A stretch of 64,000 nucleotides of DNA. It comes from Cryptoclostridium sp036644995 (GTDB lineage: Bacteria > Bacillota > Dehalobacteriia > UBA7702). This document shows, piece by piece, positions 25,890 to 34,409 of the stretch (the stretch's first letter is position 1; every line of letters starts with the position of its first letter). The notes beneath the pieces were generated by a model. The model did no database searches. It saw only the letters and a list, made by a program, of their open reading frames with translations, and was not told where the DNA came from. Location: positions 44,423 to 108,422 of the forward strand of contig JAVXOZ010000005.1 in assembly GCA_036644995.1 (NCBI GenBank), in the 5' to 3' direction. The translations under genes were made by a program, and so were the position numbers.

Positions 25890-27116
25890 TTAATTTAATT
25901 TTTTCATTTTGCGGTTATTGCCAAATTCTGCCACAGCGGTAAATAACACATCCGATGATGAATTTAAAGCGGTTTCGCAGGAATCCTGCACCACGCCTAC
26001 AATAAAGCCAACACCCACCACCTGCATGGCAATGTCGTTAGGGATGCCAAACAAGCTGCAAGCCAAAGGTATTAAAAGCAGAGAACCACCTGCAACACCC
26101 GAAGCACCACAAGCACTTATGGCGGAAAGCACACTTAAAATAATAGCCGTAGGCATATCTACACTAATGCCCAAAGTGTAGGTTGCCGCCAAGGTAAGGG
26201 TGGCAATGGTAACTGCGGCACCTGCCATATTAATGGTAGCACCCAAGGGTATGGATATGGCATAAGTATCTTTATCCAAGCCCAATTCCTCACAAAGGCT
26301 CATATTAACAGGGATATTTGCCGCTGAACTCCGAGTAAAAAACGCTGTAATACCACTTTGCTTTAAACATTTAAAAACCAAAGGATAAGGATTTTTACGG
26401 ATATTAATAAATGCGATAAGTGGATTTACCACCAAAGCAATAAATGCCATAATCCCAACCAACAATATAATCAATCTGCCATAGGTAAAAAGAATTTTTA
26501 AACCACTGGTGGAAATGGCGGTAAAAACCAAACCCATAATACCCAAAGGTGCAAATTTAATAACCCACCGCACAATTTGAGAAATACCCTCTGCAAAATC
26601 GGAGATTACATTTTTTGTGCCATCTGAGGCGAATTTTAAAGCCAAGCCCAGCAAAATTGCCCAAGCTAAAATTCCAATATAATTGGCATCACCAATGGCA
26701 CTTATGGGATTATCAACTATTTTAAAAACCAGAGATTGCAAAACTTCCAATATACCTTCGGGTGGAGCAACATCCTGAACCCCGGCGGTTAAAACCAATT
26801 TTACTTTAAAAATGTTGCTGACAACCACTGCCACTAATCCTGCCATAAAAGTGCTGATGGCATAAAGACAAATAATGGATTTCATATTGGTTTTTTGCCC
26901 CTGTTTATGTTTGGATATTGCAGCCATAACCAAAAACAAAACCAAAATTGGGGCTACTGCTTTTAATGCACCCACAAAAAGCTCCCCAAAGATGCCAAGA
27001 CCCGATAATTGTTTGGGGAAAAATATAGCCAAAACAATACCCACTGCCAAACCAATAATAATTTGTTTTACCAAACTTATTTTGTTCCATTTACCCAATA
27101 GTTTTTTAAAAAACAT
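25890..27116 (-). CDS. sstT: Sodium:serine/threonine symporter SstT
   Basis: A 408-aa dicarboxylate/amino acid:cation symporter (DAACS) family protein with eight TM segments and two re-entrant loops. The serine-rich motif AFFTRSSAANIPVNMSL and the binding region SIPLGATINMAGAAV identify the SstT branch; GASGVAGGSLLLIPLACSLF and VGVGFIVGVVQDSCETALNS complete it. Imports Ser/Thr with Na+. Single gene with its own terminator. AT-rich leader upstream; I could not place its promoter with confidence. Confidence 0.93.
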   Translation of the reverse strand: MFFKKLLGKWNKISLVKQIIIGLAVGIVLAIFFPKQLSGLGIFGELFVGALKAVAPILVLFLVMAAISKHKQGQKTNMKSIICLYAISTFMAGLVAVVVSNIFKVKLVLTAGVQDVAPPEGILEVLQSLVFKIVDNPISAIGDANYIGILAWAILLGLALKFASDGTKNVISDFAEGISQIVRWVIKFAPLGIMGLVFTAISTSGLKILFTYGRLIILLVGIMAFIALVVNPLIAFINIRKNPYPLVFKCLKQSGITAFFTRSSAANIPVNMSLCEELGLDKDTYAISIPLGATINMAGAAVTIATLTLAATYTLGISVDMPTAIILSVLSAISACGASGVAGGSLLLIPLACSLFGIPNDIAMQVVGVGFIVGVVQDSCETALNSSSDVLFTAVAEFGNNRKMKKLN

Positions 27117-27368
27117 TTATATTTCCTTCCAATACTTATACCGCATTTTTTATGTGGCAAAACAAGTATTTTTTTATTATTATCTTCTTTAATTTAATAT
27201 ATCCCAAAATTTTAATTAAACAAACGCACCCTACTTATAATAACACAAAATATCAAATAAGCAATAAAATATTTATGGAAATTTTGGTGCTGTGCCTAAA
27301 TTTAATTATATTGAGGCAAATTGTAAAAAAATGTAATTTAGCTTAAAATGATATATTAAAAAAAGCTT

Positions 27369-27462
27369 AAACCCTTATAATCTAAATTAAACCACTGTTA
27401 AACCCTTATAATCTAAATTAAACCACTGTTAAACCCTTTATAATCTAAATTAAACCACTGTT
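27369..27462. repeat. Three tandem 31-nt repeats
   Basis: Copies at 27369-27399, 27400-27430 and 27431-27462. The first two are identical; the third has one extra T. The unit begins AAACCCTTATAATCTAAATT. Each carries TATAAT-like sequence, so spurious promoters are possible. Confidence 0.95.
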
Positions 27463-27510
27463 TGATGTAATGAAATATACATAAATTAGGAAATTTATAC
27501 CCAAAATAAA

Positions 27511-27553
27511 AAACTGCACTTCACCTTTAAGGTGAAATACAGTTTCTTTTTTT
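27511..27553. terminator. Terminator, probably of the coo operon
   Basis: Stem AAACTGCACTTCACC / GGTGAAATACAGTTT (three mismatched bases inside), 5-nt loop, T-runs on both strands. On the minus strand it comes 340 nt after the stop of the FAD/NAD oxidoreductase gene, past the 40-nt array. Confidence 0.75.
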
Positions 27554-27560
27554 ATTTAAG

Positions 27561-27812
27561 TTTTAATGTGAGATTGGGTTAAGTTGGTATTTTCATTGGG
27601 TTTTAACTTAGGATTGGGTTAAATTGGTATTACCATTGGGTTTTAATGTAGGATTGAGGTAAGTTGGCATTTTCATTGGGTTTTAACTTAGGATTTGGGT
27701 AAGTTGGTATTACCATTGGGTTTTAATGTAGGATTGAGGTAAGTTGGTATTTTCATTGGGTTTTAACTTAGGATTGGGTTAAGTTTGTATCTTCATTGGG
27801 TTTTAACTTGAA
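27561..27812. repeat. Six 40-nt repeats in an 80-nt alternating pattern
   Basis: Six units of exactly 40 nt (27561, 27601, 27641, 27681, 27721, 27761) plus a partial one. The shared core is GGATTGGGTTAAGTTGGTAT and CATTGGGTTTTAA. Odd units carry AATGTG or AATGTA and TTTTC; the second and fourth units carry AACTTA and TTACC, so the array grew at least partly by 80-nt steps. Confidence 0.95.
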
Positions 27813-27885
27813 AATTTAGGCTTGGGTTTTAAATTTCCATTTAAGTGTTAGGGTTAATTTTATTTTAAAATTTAGCTCCTTAAAA

Positions 27886-29118
27886 TCAGTTATTTTCCGC
27901 AACTTTCAGGGCTGCAAATCCATTTTCCAAAATGTCCATACATTGCTCAAAGCTACATTTTTCTCCTAATCTACCCATTAATATACCTGCATTGGCAACT
28001 TTGCCCACTAAAATAAAACCTGTGAGCCTGCCATCTGCAAAAACGCATTTTTGATAAATGTTCCGCTCCCCACAAAGGTAATGCTCCTCAACAGAACCGG
28101 GGATTTTTTCACGGCTATCACCGCCGCAAATTGCATTTAATCCGAAAAAGTGCAAACTGTTCATGGAAACAGAACCTAAAAATTCAAGATTATCCCCTGC
28201 CATATTGGCACCGGCAATTTCCCCTTGCTCTGTGGCAATGGGCCAAATGGCATAAAGTGAGGGTTTTCCCGTTAATTTATCAAAACTTGTGGCAACATCA
28301 CCTGCGGCATAAACATCCTTAACCGTAGTACGCATATATTTATCCACCTTAATGCCATTGCCTGCCAATTCAATTTCTTGGGGTAAAAATTCAGTATTGG
28401 GCACCACGCCTTTACCCATAAACACCACATCACACTGGATTTCTTCACCATTTGTCAGCTCCAAAGTTTTGTGGGTAAAATGATGATGGAGTTTTTTGGC
28501 ACTGGCACCTAAAATAAATTTAACTCCGTTATCTTTCAAGCGTTCCATAATTAAATCCGCACCGATTTTATCAAATTGTTGGGAGAGAATATTTTGTGAA
28601 GTAACAACTATGGTTACATCTACACCATTTTCCCCTAAGGCACCTGCTGTTTTTAAGCTTACCAAACCACCGCCTAACACAACTACCCTATTTTTGCCTT
28701 TTTTTACCTGTGCCATTAAATTTTTGGCATGTTCCATGGTGCGCATTAGGTAAATATCGCTTTCTCTGGCACCTTCAATGGAGCCACGGGTTGCCGAAGC
28801 ACCACTGGCTATAAGCAATTTATCGTAATTTACAACCTCGCCACCTTTTAACTGCACAAGTTTTTCCGCCACAGAAATACCTGTAACTCTAACTCCGCCT
28901 TTAAATTTTATACGGTTTTTTTCATAATAGTCATCGGGGCGTATATACATACCATTTTCACTAATTTGCCCGGATAAATAATAGGTAGTAAGACAACGTG
29001 AATAGACTTTTTCCTTTTCCGTGCTAAGGATTTCAATTTCCCCTTCTTTATCACGTTCTCTTATGGCATCAGCGGCAAATACCCCTGCTGCACTGTTGCC
29101 GATTATTAAATATTTCAT
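27886..29118 (-). CDS. FAD-dependent NAD(P) oxidoreductase linked to CO dehydrogenase
   Basis: A 410-aa pyridine nucleotide-disulfide oxidoreductase-fold protein. N-terminal FAD site MKYLIIGNSAAGVFAADAIR, NAD(P) site VVVLGGGLVSLKTAGALGEN, second FAD motif DVYAAGDVATSFD. It resembles NADH:rubredoxin/ferredoxin-type reductases found with cooS in several Clostridia. Start codon overlaps the cooS stop (TAATG). With the 4Fe-4S protein it would carry electrons from CO to NAD(P)+. The partner is inferred from context. Confidence 0.88.
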   Translation of the reverse strand: MKYLIIGNSAAGVFAADAIRERDKEGEIEILSTEKEKVYSRCLTTYYLSGQISENGMYIRPDDYYEKNRIKFKGGVRVTGISVAEKLVQLKGGEVVNYDKLLIASGASATRGSIEGARESDIYLMRTMEHAKNLMAQVKKGKNRVVVLGGGLVSLKTAGALGENGVDVTIVVTSQNILSQQFDKIGADLIMERLKDNGVKFILGASAKKLHHHFTHKTLELTNGEEIQCDVVFMGKGVVPNTEFLPQEIELAGNGIKVDKYMRTTVKDVYAAGDVATSFDKLTGKPSLYAIWPIATEQGEIAGANMAGDNLEFLGSVSMNSLHFFGLNAICGGDSREKIPGSVEEHYLCGERNIYQKCVFADGRLTGFILVGKVANAGILMGRLGEKCSFEQCMDILENGFAALKVAENN

Positions 29119-31016
29119 TAAATATTTAGGGCTGCCCGTTTTGCTTTTATGTGCTCAACTATGGTGTTAGCTGCCACAATCGGGTCTTCCTCCACAAAGA
29201 ATTTACCACCAACCAAAGATGCCAAATCATCGGTGAGAACTTTGGTTACCGTAGCACTGCCCAGCACGTTGGGTGCCATGCCAAGGTGGGTTAATAATCC
29301 CATATCCACAGCCCATGTCCCAATGGAAAGGGCTTTTTCGTGGTTAAGCTCAGGGGCGGATGCTGCCACAGGCAAATCCTTAATTGCCACCCCTAAATAA
29401 TCCCCTAAGGCTACAAGTAAATCTCCAATTCTGGCATTATCCACACAGCTACCCATATGGAGCACAGGTGGTAATGGCCCACCCAAGCCTGCGGCATTAC
29501 CCACAGCTTCTAAAACTGCCAGCAAGCCTTCACCTGCATATTTTTTAGCACCTTCAGGGTTCATTAACCCTGCTTTACCCAAAGCATGGGCAGCACAACC
29601 CGTTACTACCACCAAAACATTTTGTTTAACCAATTCTTTGGCAAGTCCCACAATAATTTTATCTTGGGGGAATTTTACATTATTGCAGCCCACAATACCC
29701 ACGGCTCCAAGAACATTGCCTAACACTATATTATCCATTAAGGGTTTTAGGGGATTTTCCCCATTCAAATTTGCCAAAGCTGCCACAATGGCTTCCACGG
29801 AAAATCCACCCCACATTTCACATTTATCCGAGGGAATATTTACCTTGGCTCCATTGCGGTTTTTATAGGATTCTATTGCCATCCGCACAATTTTTGCCGC
29901 ATCTTCATCAGCGGTTTCCGGAGCAAAGGGTACATGCTGGGCACCGGGAATTTTGCCAATGGCATGGGTTGTAACAATTTTAGTATGATAACAGGCGGCA
30001 ACCTGGGGTAAAGATGGCATGATACATTGCACATCCACCACCATTAAATCCACAGCACCTGTAACAATGGCTAATTCTTGAGATAGGAAATTACCTGCTG
30101 CGGCAACACCTTGACGCATTAAAACTTCATTACCTGTGCAGCATACACCTGAAAGTTTAATACCTGCTGCACCTGCTGCTTTGGCTTCATCTTCTAATTT
30201 TCTGCCCCATTCCACAATTTTTTCCGAAAGGAAGGGAACATGGCCATGAACCACAATATTGACTTTATCCGCCTCTAAAACACCAAGATTAGCTTCGGTT
30301 TTTACAGGGGTAGGAGTACCAAAAACAATATCCTGAACATCTGTGCCTAATTTTAAACCGGAATAGCCATCCACAATACCCATTTTTGCGGTGTTAAGCA
30401 ATAAATTTGTGGCATCTGCATCCACCCCCATAGTGGTTTCGTGGATAGAGCGACGAATTTCCTGATCGGGACTTTTTGGTAAAATTCCCAATTTTCTCCA
30501 AGTTTCCACTCTTTCAGCAGGGGCATTGGCTTTTAAAAACGCCATGGTTTCCTGACCCGGAGCAAAATCACGGAATAAAACTTCAGTTAATTCTTTTGCC
30601 AAATCATTTTTTTCTTTATTTTCAACATCTATACCTAATTTAGAAGCTACGGCTTTTAATTTAGCTTCATCTTTGATTTCATAAGGAACTTTACCTTCTG
30701 CTGCCAATTCCAAAATTTCCACAGCTTCAAAAGCATGGTCCACATGGGTGGCTGCTCCCCCTGTAACACTGCGAAGGAGATTTCTGGCAACTATTGTATC
30801 CGCATCCGCACCGCAAATACCACGTTTTGGTTCACCAAAAGGATTAATGCGGCAAGGACCTTGAAGGCAGTTTTTACAGCAAACCCCCAATTCACCAAAT
30901 CCGCATTGTGGTTGCTGTGCTTCGTATCTGTCCCAGCATATTTCAACATTATCACTAAAGGCTTTATCTATCATTTTTAACGAGGCGGCATCTATGGATT
31001 TCTCCCTATTTTTCAT
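29118..31016 (-). CDS. cooS: Carbon-monoxide dehydrogenase catalytic subunit (Ni,Fe)
   Basis: A 632-aa anaerobic CODH oxidising CO to CO2. Cluster D/B cysteines are at the N terminus (Cys38, 46, 47, 50, 55, 68 in QCGFGELGVCCKNCLQGPC and GICG). C-cluster ligands are visible: His in VHGHVPFLSE, Cys in SGVCCTGNEVLMRQG, DVQCIMPSLP, GCNNVKFPQ, VTGCAAHALGK and HMGSCVDNARI. All key residues appear intact, so it should be active. No ACS/CODH genes or cooC maturase are in the window, so a monofunctional enzyme is likely. Lies between the cooF-like gene and the flavoprotein. Confidence 0.95.
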   Translation of the reverse strand: MKNREKSIDAASLKMIDKAFSDNVEICWDRYEAQQPQCGFGELGVCCKNCLQGPCRINPFGEPKRGICGADADTIVARNLLRSVTGGAATHVDHAFEAVEILELAAEGKVPYEIKDEAKLKAVASKLGIDVENKEKNDLAKELTEVLFRDFAPGQETMAFLKANAPAERVETWRKLGILPKSPDQEIRRSIHETTMGVDADATNLLLNTAKMGIVDGYSGLKLGTDVQDIVFGTPTPVKTEANLGVLEADKVNIVVHGHVPFLSEKIVEWGRKLEDEAKAAGAAGIKLSGVCCTGNEVLMRQGVAAAGNFLSQELAIVTGAVDLMVVDVQCIMPSLPQVAACYHTKIVTTHAIGKIPGAQHVPFAPETADEDAAKIVRMAIESYKNRNGAKVNIPSDKCEMWGGFSVEAIVAALANLNGENPLKPLMDNIVLGNVLGAVGIVGCNNVKFPQDKIIVGLAKELVKQNVLVVVTGCAAHALGKAGLMNPEGAKKYAGEGLLAVLEAVGNAAGLGGPLPPVLHMGSCVDNARIGDLLVALGDYLGVAIKDLPVAASAPELNHEKALSIGTWAVDMGLLTHLGMAPNVLGSATVTKVLTDDLASLVGGKFFVEEDPIVAANTIVEHIKAKRAALNI

Positions 31017-31017
31017 C

Positions 31018-31509
31018 TTACATAGCTCCTTTCAGGTAATTTACAATATAATCTGTTTTCTTTCCTTGGTCATATTCTTCAATTTCTTCATAGGTTAAAG
31101 CACCGGTAGGACAAGAAGCAGCACAGGCAGGCACACCGGTTTCTTTACAAAGGTCACATTTTACCGCCTTATGATTAAGCCCTTCAGATATGGCACCCAA
31201 GGGGCAGGTCATAACACACATCCAGCAGCCAACACATTTTTGGCTATCACAAATAACCGCACCGGAAACCTCATCTCTGTGTAAAGCATGTGTGATACAG
31301 GCTTTAATACAGTGGGCATCGGTACAATGGCGGCATTGCAAAGGAAAACACATTGTTTTATCCGCCAATACCTTAACGGATATCGGGGGAGTTTCACCGC
31401 CCAACACAGCACCAAGAAAAGATTTGGCTTTACTGTGAGAAGTGGCACATGCTAATTCGCAAGTATGGCAACCTAAGCATTTTTCAAAGTTTACCATTAC
31501 TTTTTTCAA
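31018..31509 (-). CDS. cooF: CooF-like 4Fe-4S electron-transfer protein
   Basis: 163 aa with four 4Fe-4S cysteine clusters: CLGCHTCELAC, CRHCTDAHCIKAC, CVGCWMCVMTC, CDLCKETGVPACAASCPTGA. It accepts electrons from CODH. Start set at the TTG at 31509 because AAAAGGAG lies 8 nt upstream; the open frame to 31626 has a hydrophobic leader with no ribosome site. Upstream AT-rich DNA (31530-31620) must hold the operon promoter, but no clear -35/-10 pair or CooA/RcoM-type site could be defined. The cooS start follows with GGAG overlapping this gene's stop. Confidence 0.88.
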   Translation of the reverse strand: MKKVMVNFEKCLGCHTCELACATSHSKAKSFLGAVLGGETPPISVKVLADKTMCFPLQCRHCTDAHCIKACITHALHRDEVSGAVICDSQKCVGCWMCVMTCPLGAISEGLNHKAVKCDLCKETGVPACAASCPTGALTYEEIEEYDQGKKTDYIVNYLKGAM

Positions 31510-31715
31510 GTTAATCACTCCTTTTTTGCGTTGAACATCACTTTTTTTTTGCAAACTACGATGTAACAACAAGATTTTATACTTTATATATATATTTAGT
31601 ATACACTTGCAAAGAAAGAAAAACAACTTATTTTTGGTTTTTAATAACCTATTATTTTCATTTAATAAGAAGAAAAGCCAATCAATGATGGGATTAATAT
31701 TTTATTATAGATTAA

Positions 31716-31928
31716 ATGGGGGTTATGCCCAAGGAACTATGTTAAAAGAATCTATGTTAAATGAGGTCTATGCCCAAGGGGGTTATGCCCAAGGGGTTCG
31801 TGCCCAAGAGGGCTATGTTAAAGAAGTGGGGCTATGTTAAATTGGTTTGTGCCCAAGTGGAGCTATGTTAAATTAGTACTATCTTAAAGGGGGTCTACGC
31901 TAAATTGCTCTACGCTAAAGCCGAAGGA
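31716..31928. repeat. Degenerate ~17-nt array (GGNTATGCCCAAG type)
   Basis: Interleaved blocks of GGGGTTATGCCCAAG, GGGCTATGTTAAA and GTTTGTGCCCAAG, changing into CTCTACGCTAAA toward the right end. No credible gene. Confidence 0.8.
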
Positions 31929-31929
31929 T

Positions 31930-32137
31930 GTCTACACTAAATGCTGTGGTGCGGAATAAAAACGTAATTTTTACCACGGTATAGACCATATATAACAAAA
32001 AACCTACTTTCCGATGGGGGTCTGTGCCCAAGTTAAATGGGGTCTACACTAAATGCTGTGGTGCGGAATAAAAACGTAATTTTTACCACGGTATAGACCA
32101 TTTTCATATATAACAAAAAACCTACTTTCCGATATGG
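31930..32137. repeat. Tandem duplication of a palindromic 59-nt element
   Basis: Two copies of an identical 59-nt block, 31930-31988 and 32042-32100 (period 112). Each has nested inverted repeats: outer GGTCTA / TAGACC-type ends, inner GTGGT / ACCAC, centre AAAAACGTAATTTTT. Each copy is followed by TATAACAAAAAACC then TACTTTCCGAT, which matches the first half of the tRNA terminator at 32160. Confidence 0.85.
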
Positions 32138-32159
32138 CATAGCTATTTTATTATATAGC

Positions 32160-32196
32160 AAAAGACCTACCTTCCGATGTGGAAAATAGGTCTTTT
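32160..32196 (-). terminator. Terminator of tRNA-Val
   Basis: Stem AAAGACCTACCTTCC / GGAAAATAGGTCTTT (minor mismatches) directly adjoining the CCA end of the tRNA on the minus strand, then TTTTGC. Half of this hairpin recurs at 31995-32015 and 32113-32133. Confidence 0.8.
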
Positions 32197-32197
32197 T

Positions 32198-32274
32198 TGG
32201 TGGAGACAGCTGGATTCGAACCGGCGACCCCCTGCATGTGAGGCAGGTACTCTAACCTGCTGAGCTATGCCTCC
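32198..32274 (-). tRNA. tRNA-Val (anticodon CAC)
   Basis: A 77-nt gene on the minus strand including an encoded CCA. Acceptor GGAGGCA / TGTCTCC, D-arm GCTC..GAGT, anticodon arm CCTGC-CTCACAT-GCAGG with anticodon CAC (valine, GTG codons), T-loop TTCGAAT. The T-stem GCCGG / CCAGC has one C-A mismatch. No other tRNA is in the window. Confidence 0.93.
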
Positions 32275-32460
32275 CCAATTAAATTTATTGTAACACTATT
32301 TACTTCAAGTTTCAATAAAATATTTAAACTTTTTTAATTTATTGGGAAACATATGGTTATTCGGCTTATAAAAAATTAGATATTAGCACAATAACACATT
32401 TTACCAAAGGGCGAGTAAACCCACGGTTGATTTTATCAACCTAAATTAACTACCAATCCA

Positions 32461-32488
32461 TTGACTCTTTAGGTGATATCCTTATACT
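32461..32488 (+). promoter_or_regulatory. Promoter of the XRE regulator gene
   Basis: TTGACT (32461-32466), 16 nt, TATACT (32483-32488); start codon 20 nt further on. AGGTGATA occurs twice, between -35 and -10 (32471) and at the ribosome site (32497), perhaps an autoregulatory repeat. Confidence 0.55.
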
Positions 32489-32508
32489 TATACATAGAGG
32501 TGATAAAC

Positions 32509-33615
32509 ATGAATGAAATAAATATCGGAAAAATACTAACTCAAAAAAGAAAAGAAAAAGGCATTACCCAAGATGAACTTGGAGAATACATCGGGGTTTC
32601 CAAAGCCTCGGTTTCCAAATGGGAAACCGCACAAAGCTACCCGGACATTACATTGATACCCAAACTTGCAGCCTATTTTAACATTACCATAGACCGCTTA
32701 ATGGACTACAAGCCCCAAATGTCCAAAGAAGAAATTGCCAAGGTATATTTTGATTTTACCGTTGATTTTACCCAAGAACCCTTTGACGATGTGATGAATA
32801 AGGTCAGAGCAACGGTGCAAAAATACTACTCCTGCTTTCCCCTGATTCTGCAAATGGGCATTTTAACCATCAACCACTATGAGCTGGCAAAGTCCGAAAA
32901 TAAATTAGATATAATAAAGGAAGCCGTAACTTGGTTTATCCGCATTAAAACTCAAAGCGAAAATAACGAAATACGCAAAGAAGCCGAATATATGGAAGCA
33001 ATTTGCCATATTATTTTAGAAGAACCACAAATAACCTTGGAGATATTAGGGGAAAATATTCCAAATCTCTATGATAACACCCAGCTCCTTGCCTCCGCCT
33101 ATACCATGACCGGAAACAGCGAAAAAGCCAAAGAAACATTGGAATTGGGCATATTTAACCATTTGCTGTGTTTAACCCAAAATCTTTTGGGTTTTCTGCC
33201 CTTTGCCATGGATAATATGGATTTATTTGAGGAAATTTCAAAACGTCTTTTTGCTATCTCCGAAGTATTTAATTTAGAAAAATTGCACCCCAGCTCCATG
33301 ATTGGGATTTACATTACCTCGGCTCAAAACTATGCTTTGGCAAATAATACCGAAAAAACCTTAGAGATGCTGGAAAAATACGCTGATTTGGTTACAAGTG
33401 ATATTTATCCCCTAAAATTACACGGCGATGAGTTTTTCGATTTAATTGACCCATGGCTTAATGATTTGGAATTGGGTACATCTGCACCACGTGATGAAAA
33501 AACCATTAAAGCATCTATGATAAACAGCGTTTCACAAAATCCATCCTTTGGGGCATTAACAGATAATAAAAGGTACAATAAAATTATTAAGAAATTAAGT
33601 ACACTTTTAGCATAA
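32509..33615 (+). CDS. XRE-family transcriptional regulator with helical repeat domain
   Basis: About 368 aa. The N-terminal helix-turn-helix of XRE type is clear: IGKILTQKRKEKGITQDELG, YIGVSKASVSKWETAQSYPD, LPKLAAYFNITIDRLMDYK-like end. The remaining ~290 residues are helical and TPR-like (LASAYTMTGNSEKAKETLEL, NYALANNTEKTLEMLEKYAD), perhaps sensing a peptide or partner. Start at the ATG at 32509 with AGAGGTG upstream; the longer frame to 32473 begins in the promoter. First of a small plus-strand group; target genes unknown, the two Cys-rich genes downstream being candidates only by position. Confidence 0.85.
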   Translation: MNEINIGKILTQKRKEKGITQDELGEYIGVSKASVSKWETAQSYPDITLIPKLAAYFNITIDRLMDYKPQMSKEEIAKVYFDFTVDFTQEPFDDVMNKVRATVQKYYSCFPLILQMGILTINHYELAKSENKLDIIKEAVTWFIRIKTQSENNEIRKEAEYMEAICHIILEEPQITLEILGENIPNLYDNTQLLASAYTMTGNSEKAKETLELGIFNHLLCLTQNLLGFLPFAMDNMDLFEEISKRLFAISEVFNLEKLHPSSMIGIYITSAQNYALANNTEKTLEMLEKYADLVTSDIYPLKLHGDEFFDLIDPWLNDLELGTSAPRDEKTIKASMINSVSQNPSFGALTDNKRYNKIIKKLSTLLA

Positions 33616-33698
33616 AAAATAAGTTAATTTTATTAGATTAAAACTTTTAGCAAACTTCAAAAACTTAAATGGGTAAATACACCAAACTCCTCATTTCG

Positions 33699-33800
33699 GA
33701 TATATCCCGATATACTCGATGTATCCCGTTGTATCCGATATACTCGTTGTATCCCGTTGTATCCCGTTGTATCCGATATACTCGATGTATCCGATATAAT
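33699..33800. repeat. 9-10-nt GTATCC(C)GTT / GATATACTC array
   Basis: About 100 bp of GTATCCCGTT, GTATCCGATA and TACTCGAT units in mixed order. Gene-free 33616-34017 otherwise contains the terminator below and AT-rich DNA. Confidence 0.9.
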
Positions 33801-33852
33801 AAGAATCGAAAATTTGGTGAGTTTCACATTATCACATTTTCTCAACAATCTT

Positions 33853-33886
33853 GCATATCTTGATTTTTCAAGATATGCTTTTTTTT
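33853..33886 (+). terminator. Rho-independent terminator
   Basis: Perfect 10-bp stem GCATATCTTG / CAAGATATGC, 6-nt loop, then T8. Ends the XRE-regulator transcript after the repeat array. Confidence 0.9.
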
Positions 33887-34017
33887 AGACAAGTTTCCTT
33901 GGGCTTAAAAACCGCATATATATAAAGATGTACTATAAAATCCCAAATTACAAGGCTCTTACCATAAGCTAAACTTAAAAATCCATTACCATAAATCAAA
34001 AAAAATAAAGGAGTAAG

Positions 34018-34407
34018 ATGATGAACGAAAACAAAGATTTAATCGGCACCAATGAAACCTGCCCTGCTGTGGGGTATCAGGCTTTATCCATTTGTGTTCC
34101 CATTACCATAACACCTTTTGCCAAACCCGGCACCACTGTTACTAAGTGCTGCGGCAATCCTGTGGTAAAATCCGGTAGAGTACCATGTGAAGGCGAAAAA
34201 AACGGTGCTTGTTATTTCACCATAAGCCAAGATATTTGCGTGGAAGTGCCCATAGATTTTGGTGCAACAGCCCAAGAAGGAGATACCTATGTAAACTGCA
34301 AAGGCGCATCCGCAGACGATATTTGCACAGAATGCTCCAAGCACATCCCTGCACCTGCACCCCAATCTGCACCTAAAGCTGAAGCCATATCCACAACTGA
34401 AGCTTAA
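34018..34407 (+). CDS. Small Cys-rich protein, paralogue 1
   Basis: 129 aa (or 128 from the second ATG, which has the better spacing from AAAGGAG). No signal peptide or TM. Cysteines are conserved with the next gene: ICVPITITPFAKPG then TKCCGNPVV, a loop Cys pair (CEGEKNGACYF) and ISQDICVEVPIDFGATAQEG ending in YVNC. The C terminus is Ala/Pro-rich. The beta-rich look (VPITI, ICVEVPI) and CCG motif recall small secreted or surface/spore-associated Cys proteins of Clostridia, but I do not recognise a named family. Probably co-transcribed with its paralogue 2 nt downstream. Confidence 0.75.
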   Translation: MMNENKDLIGTNETCPAVGYQALSICVPITITPFAKPGTTVTKCCGNPVVKSGRVPCEGEKNGACYFTISQDICVEVPIDFGATAQEGDTYVNCKGASADDICTECSKHIPAPAPQSAPKAEAISTTEA

Positions 34408-34409
34408 TC

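Noticed and set aside
31607..31840. 77-aa ORF over the GGNTATGCCCAAG array
   Set aside because: Composed of repeat-derived peptide with no ribosome site or recognisable domain.
33657..33863. Short ORFs on both strands over the GTATCC array
   Set aside because: Both are products of the tandem repeat and contain no independent coding signal.
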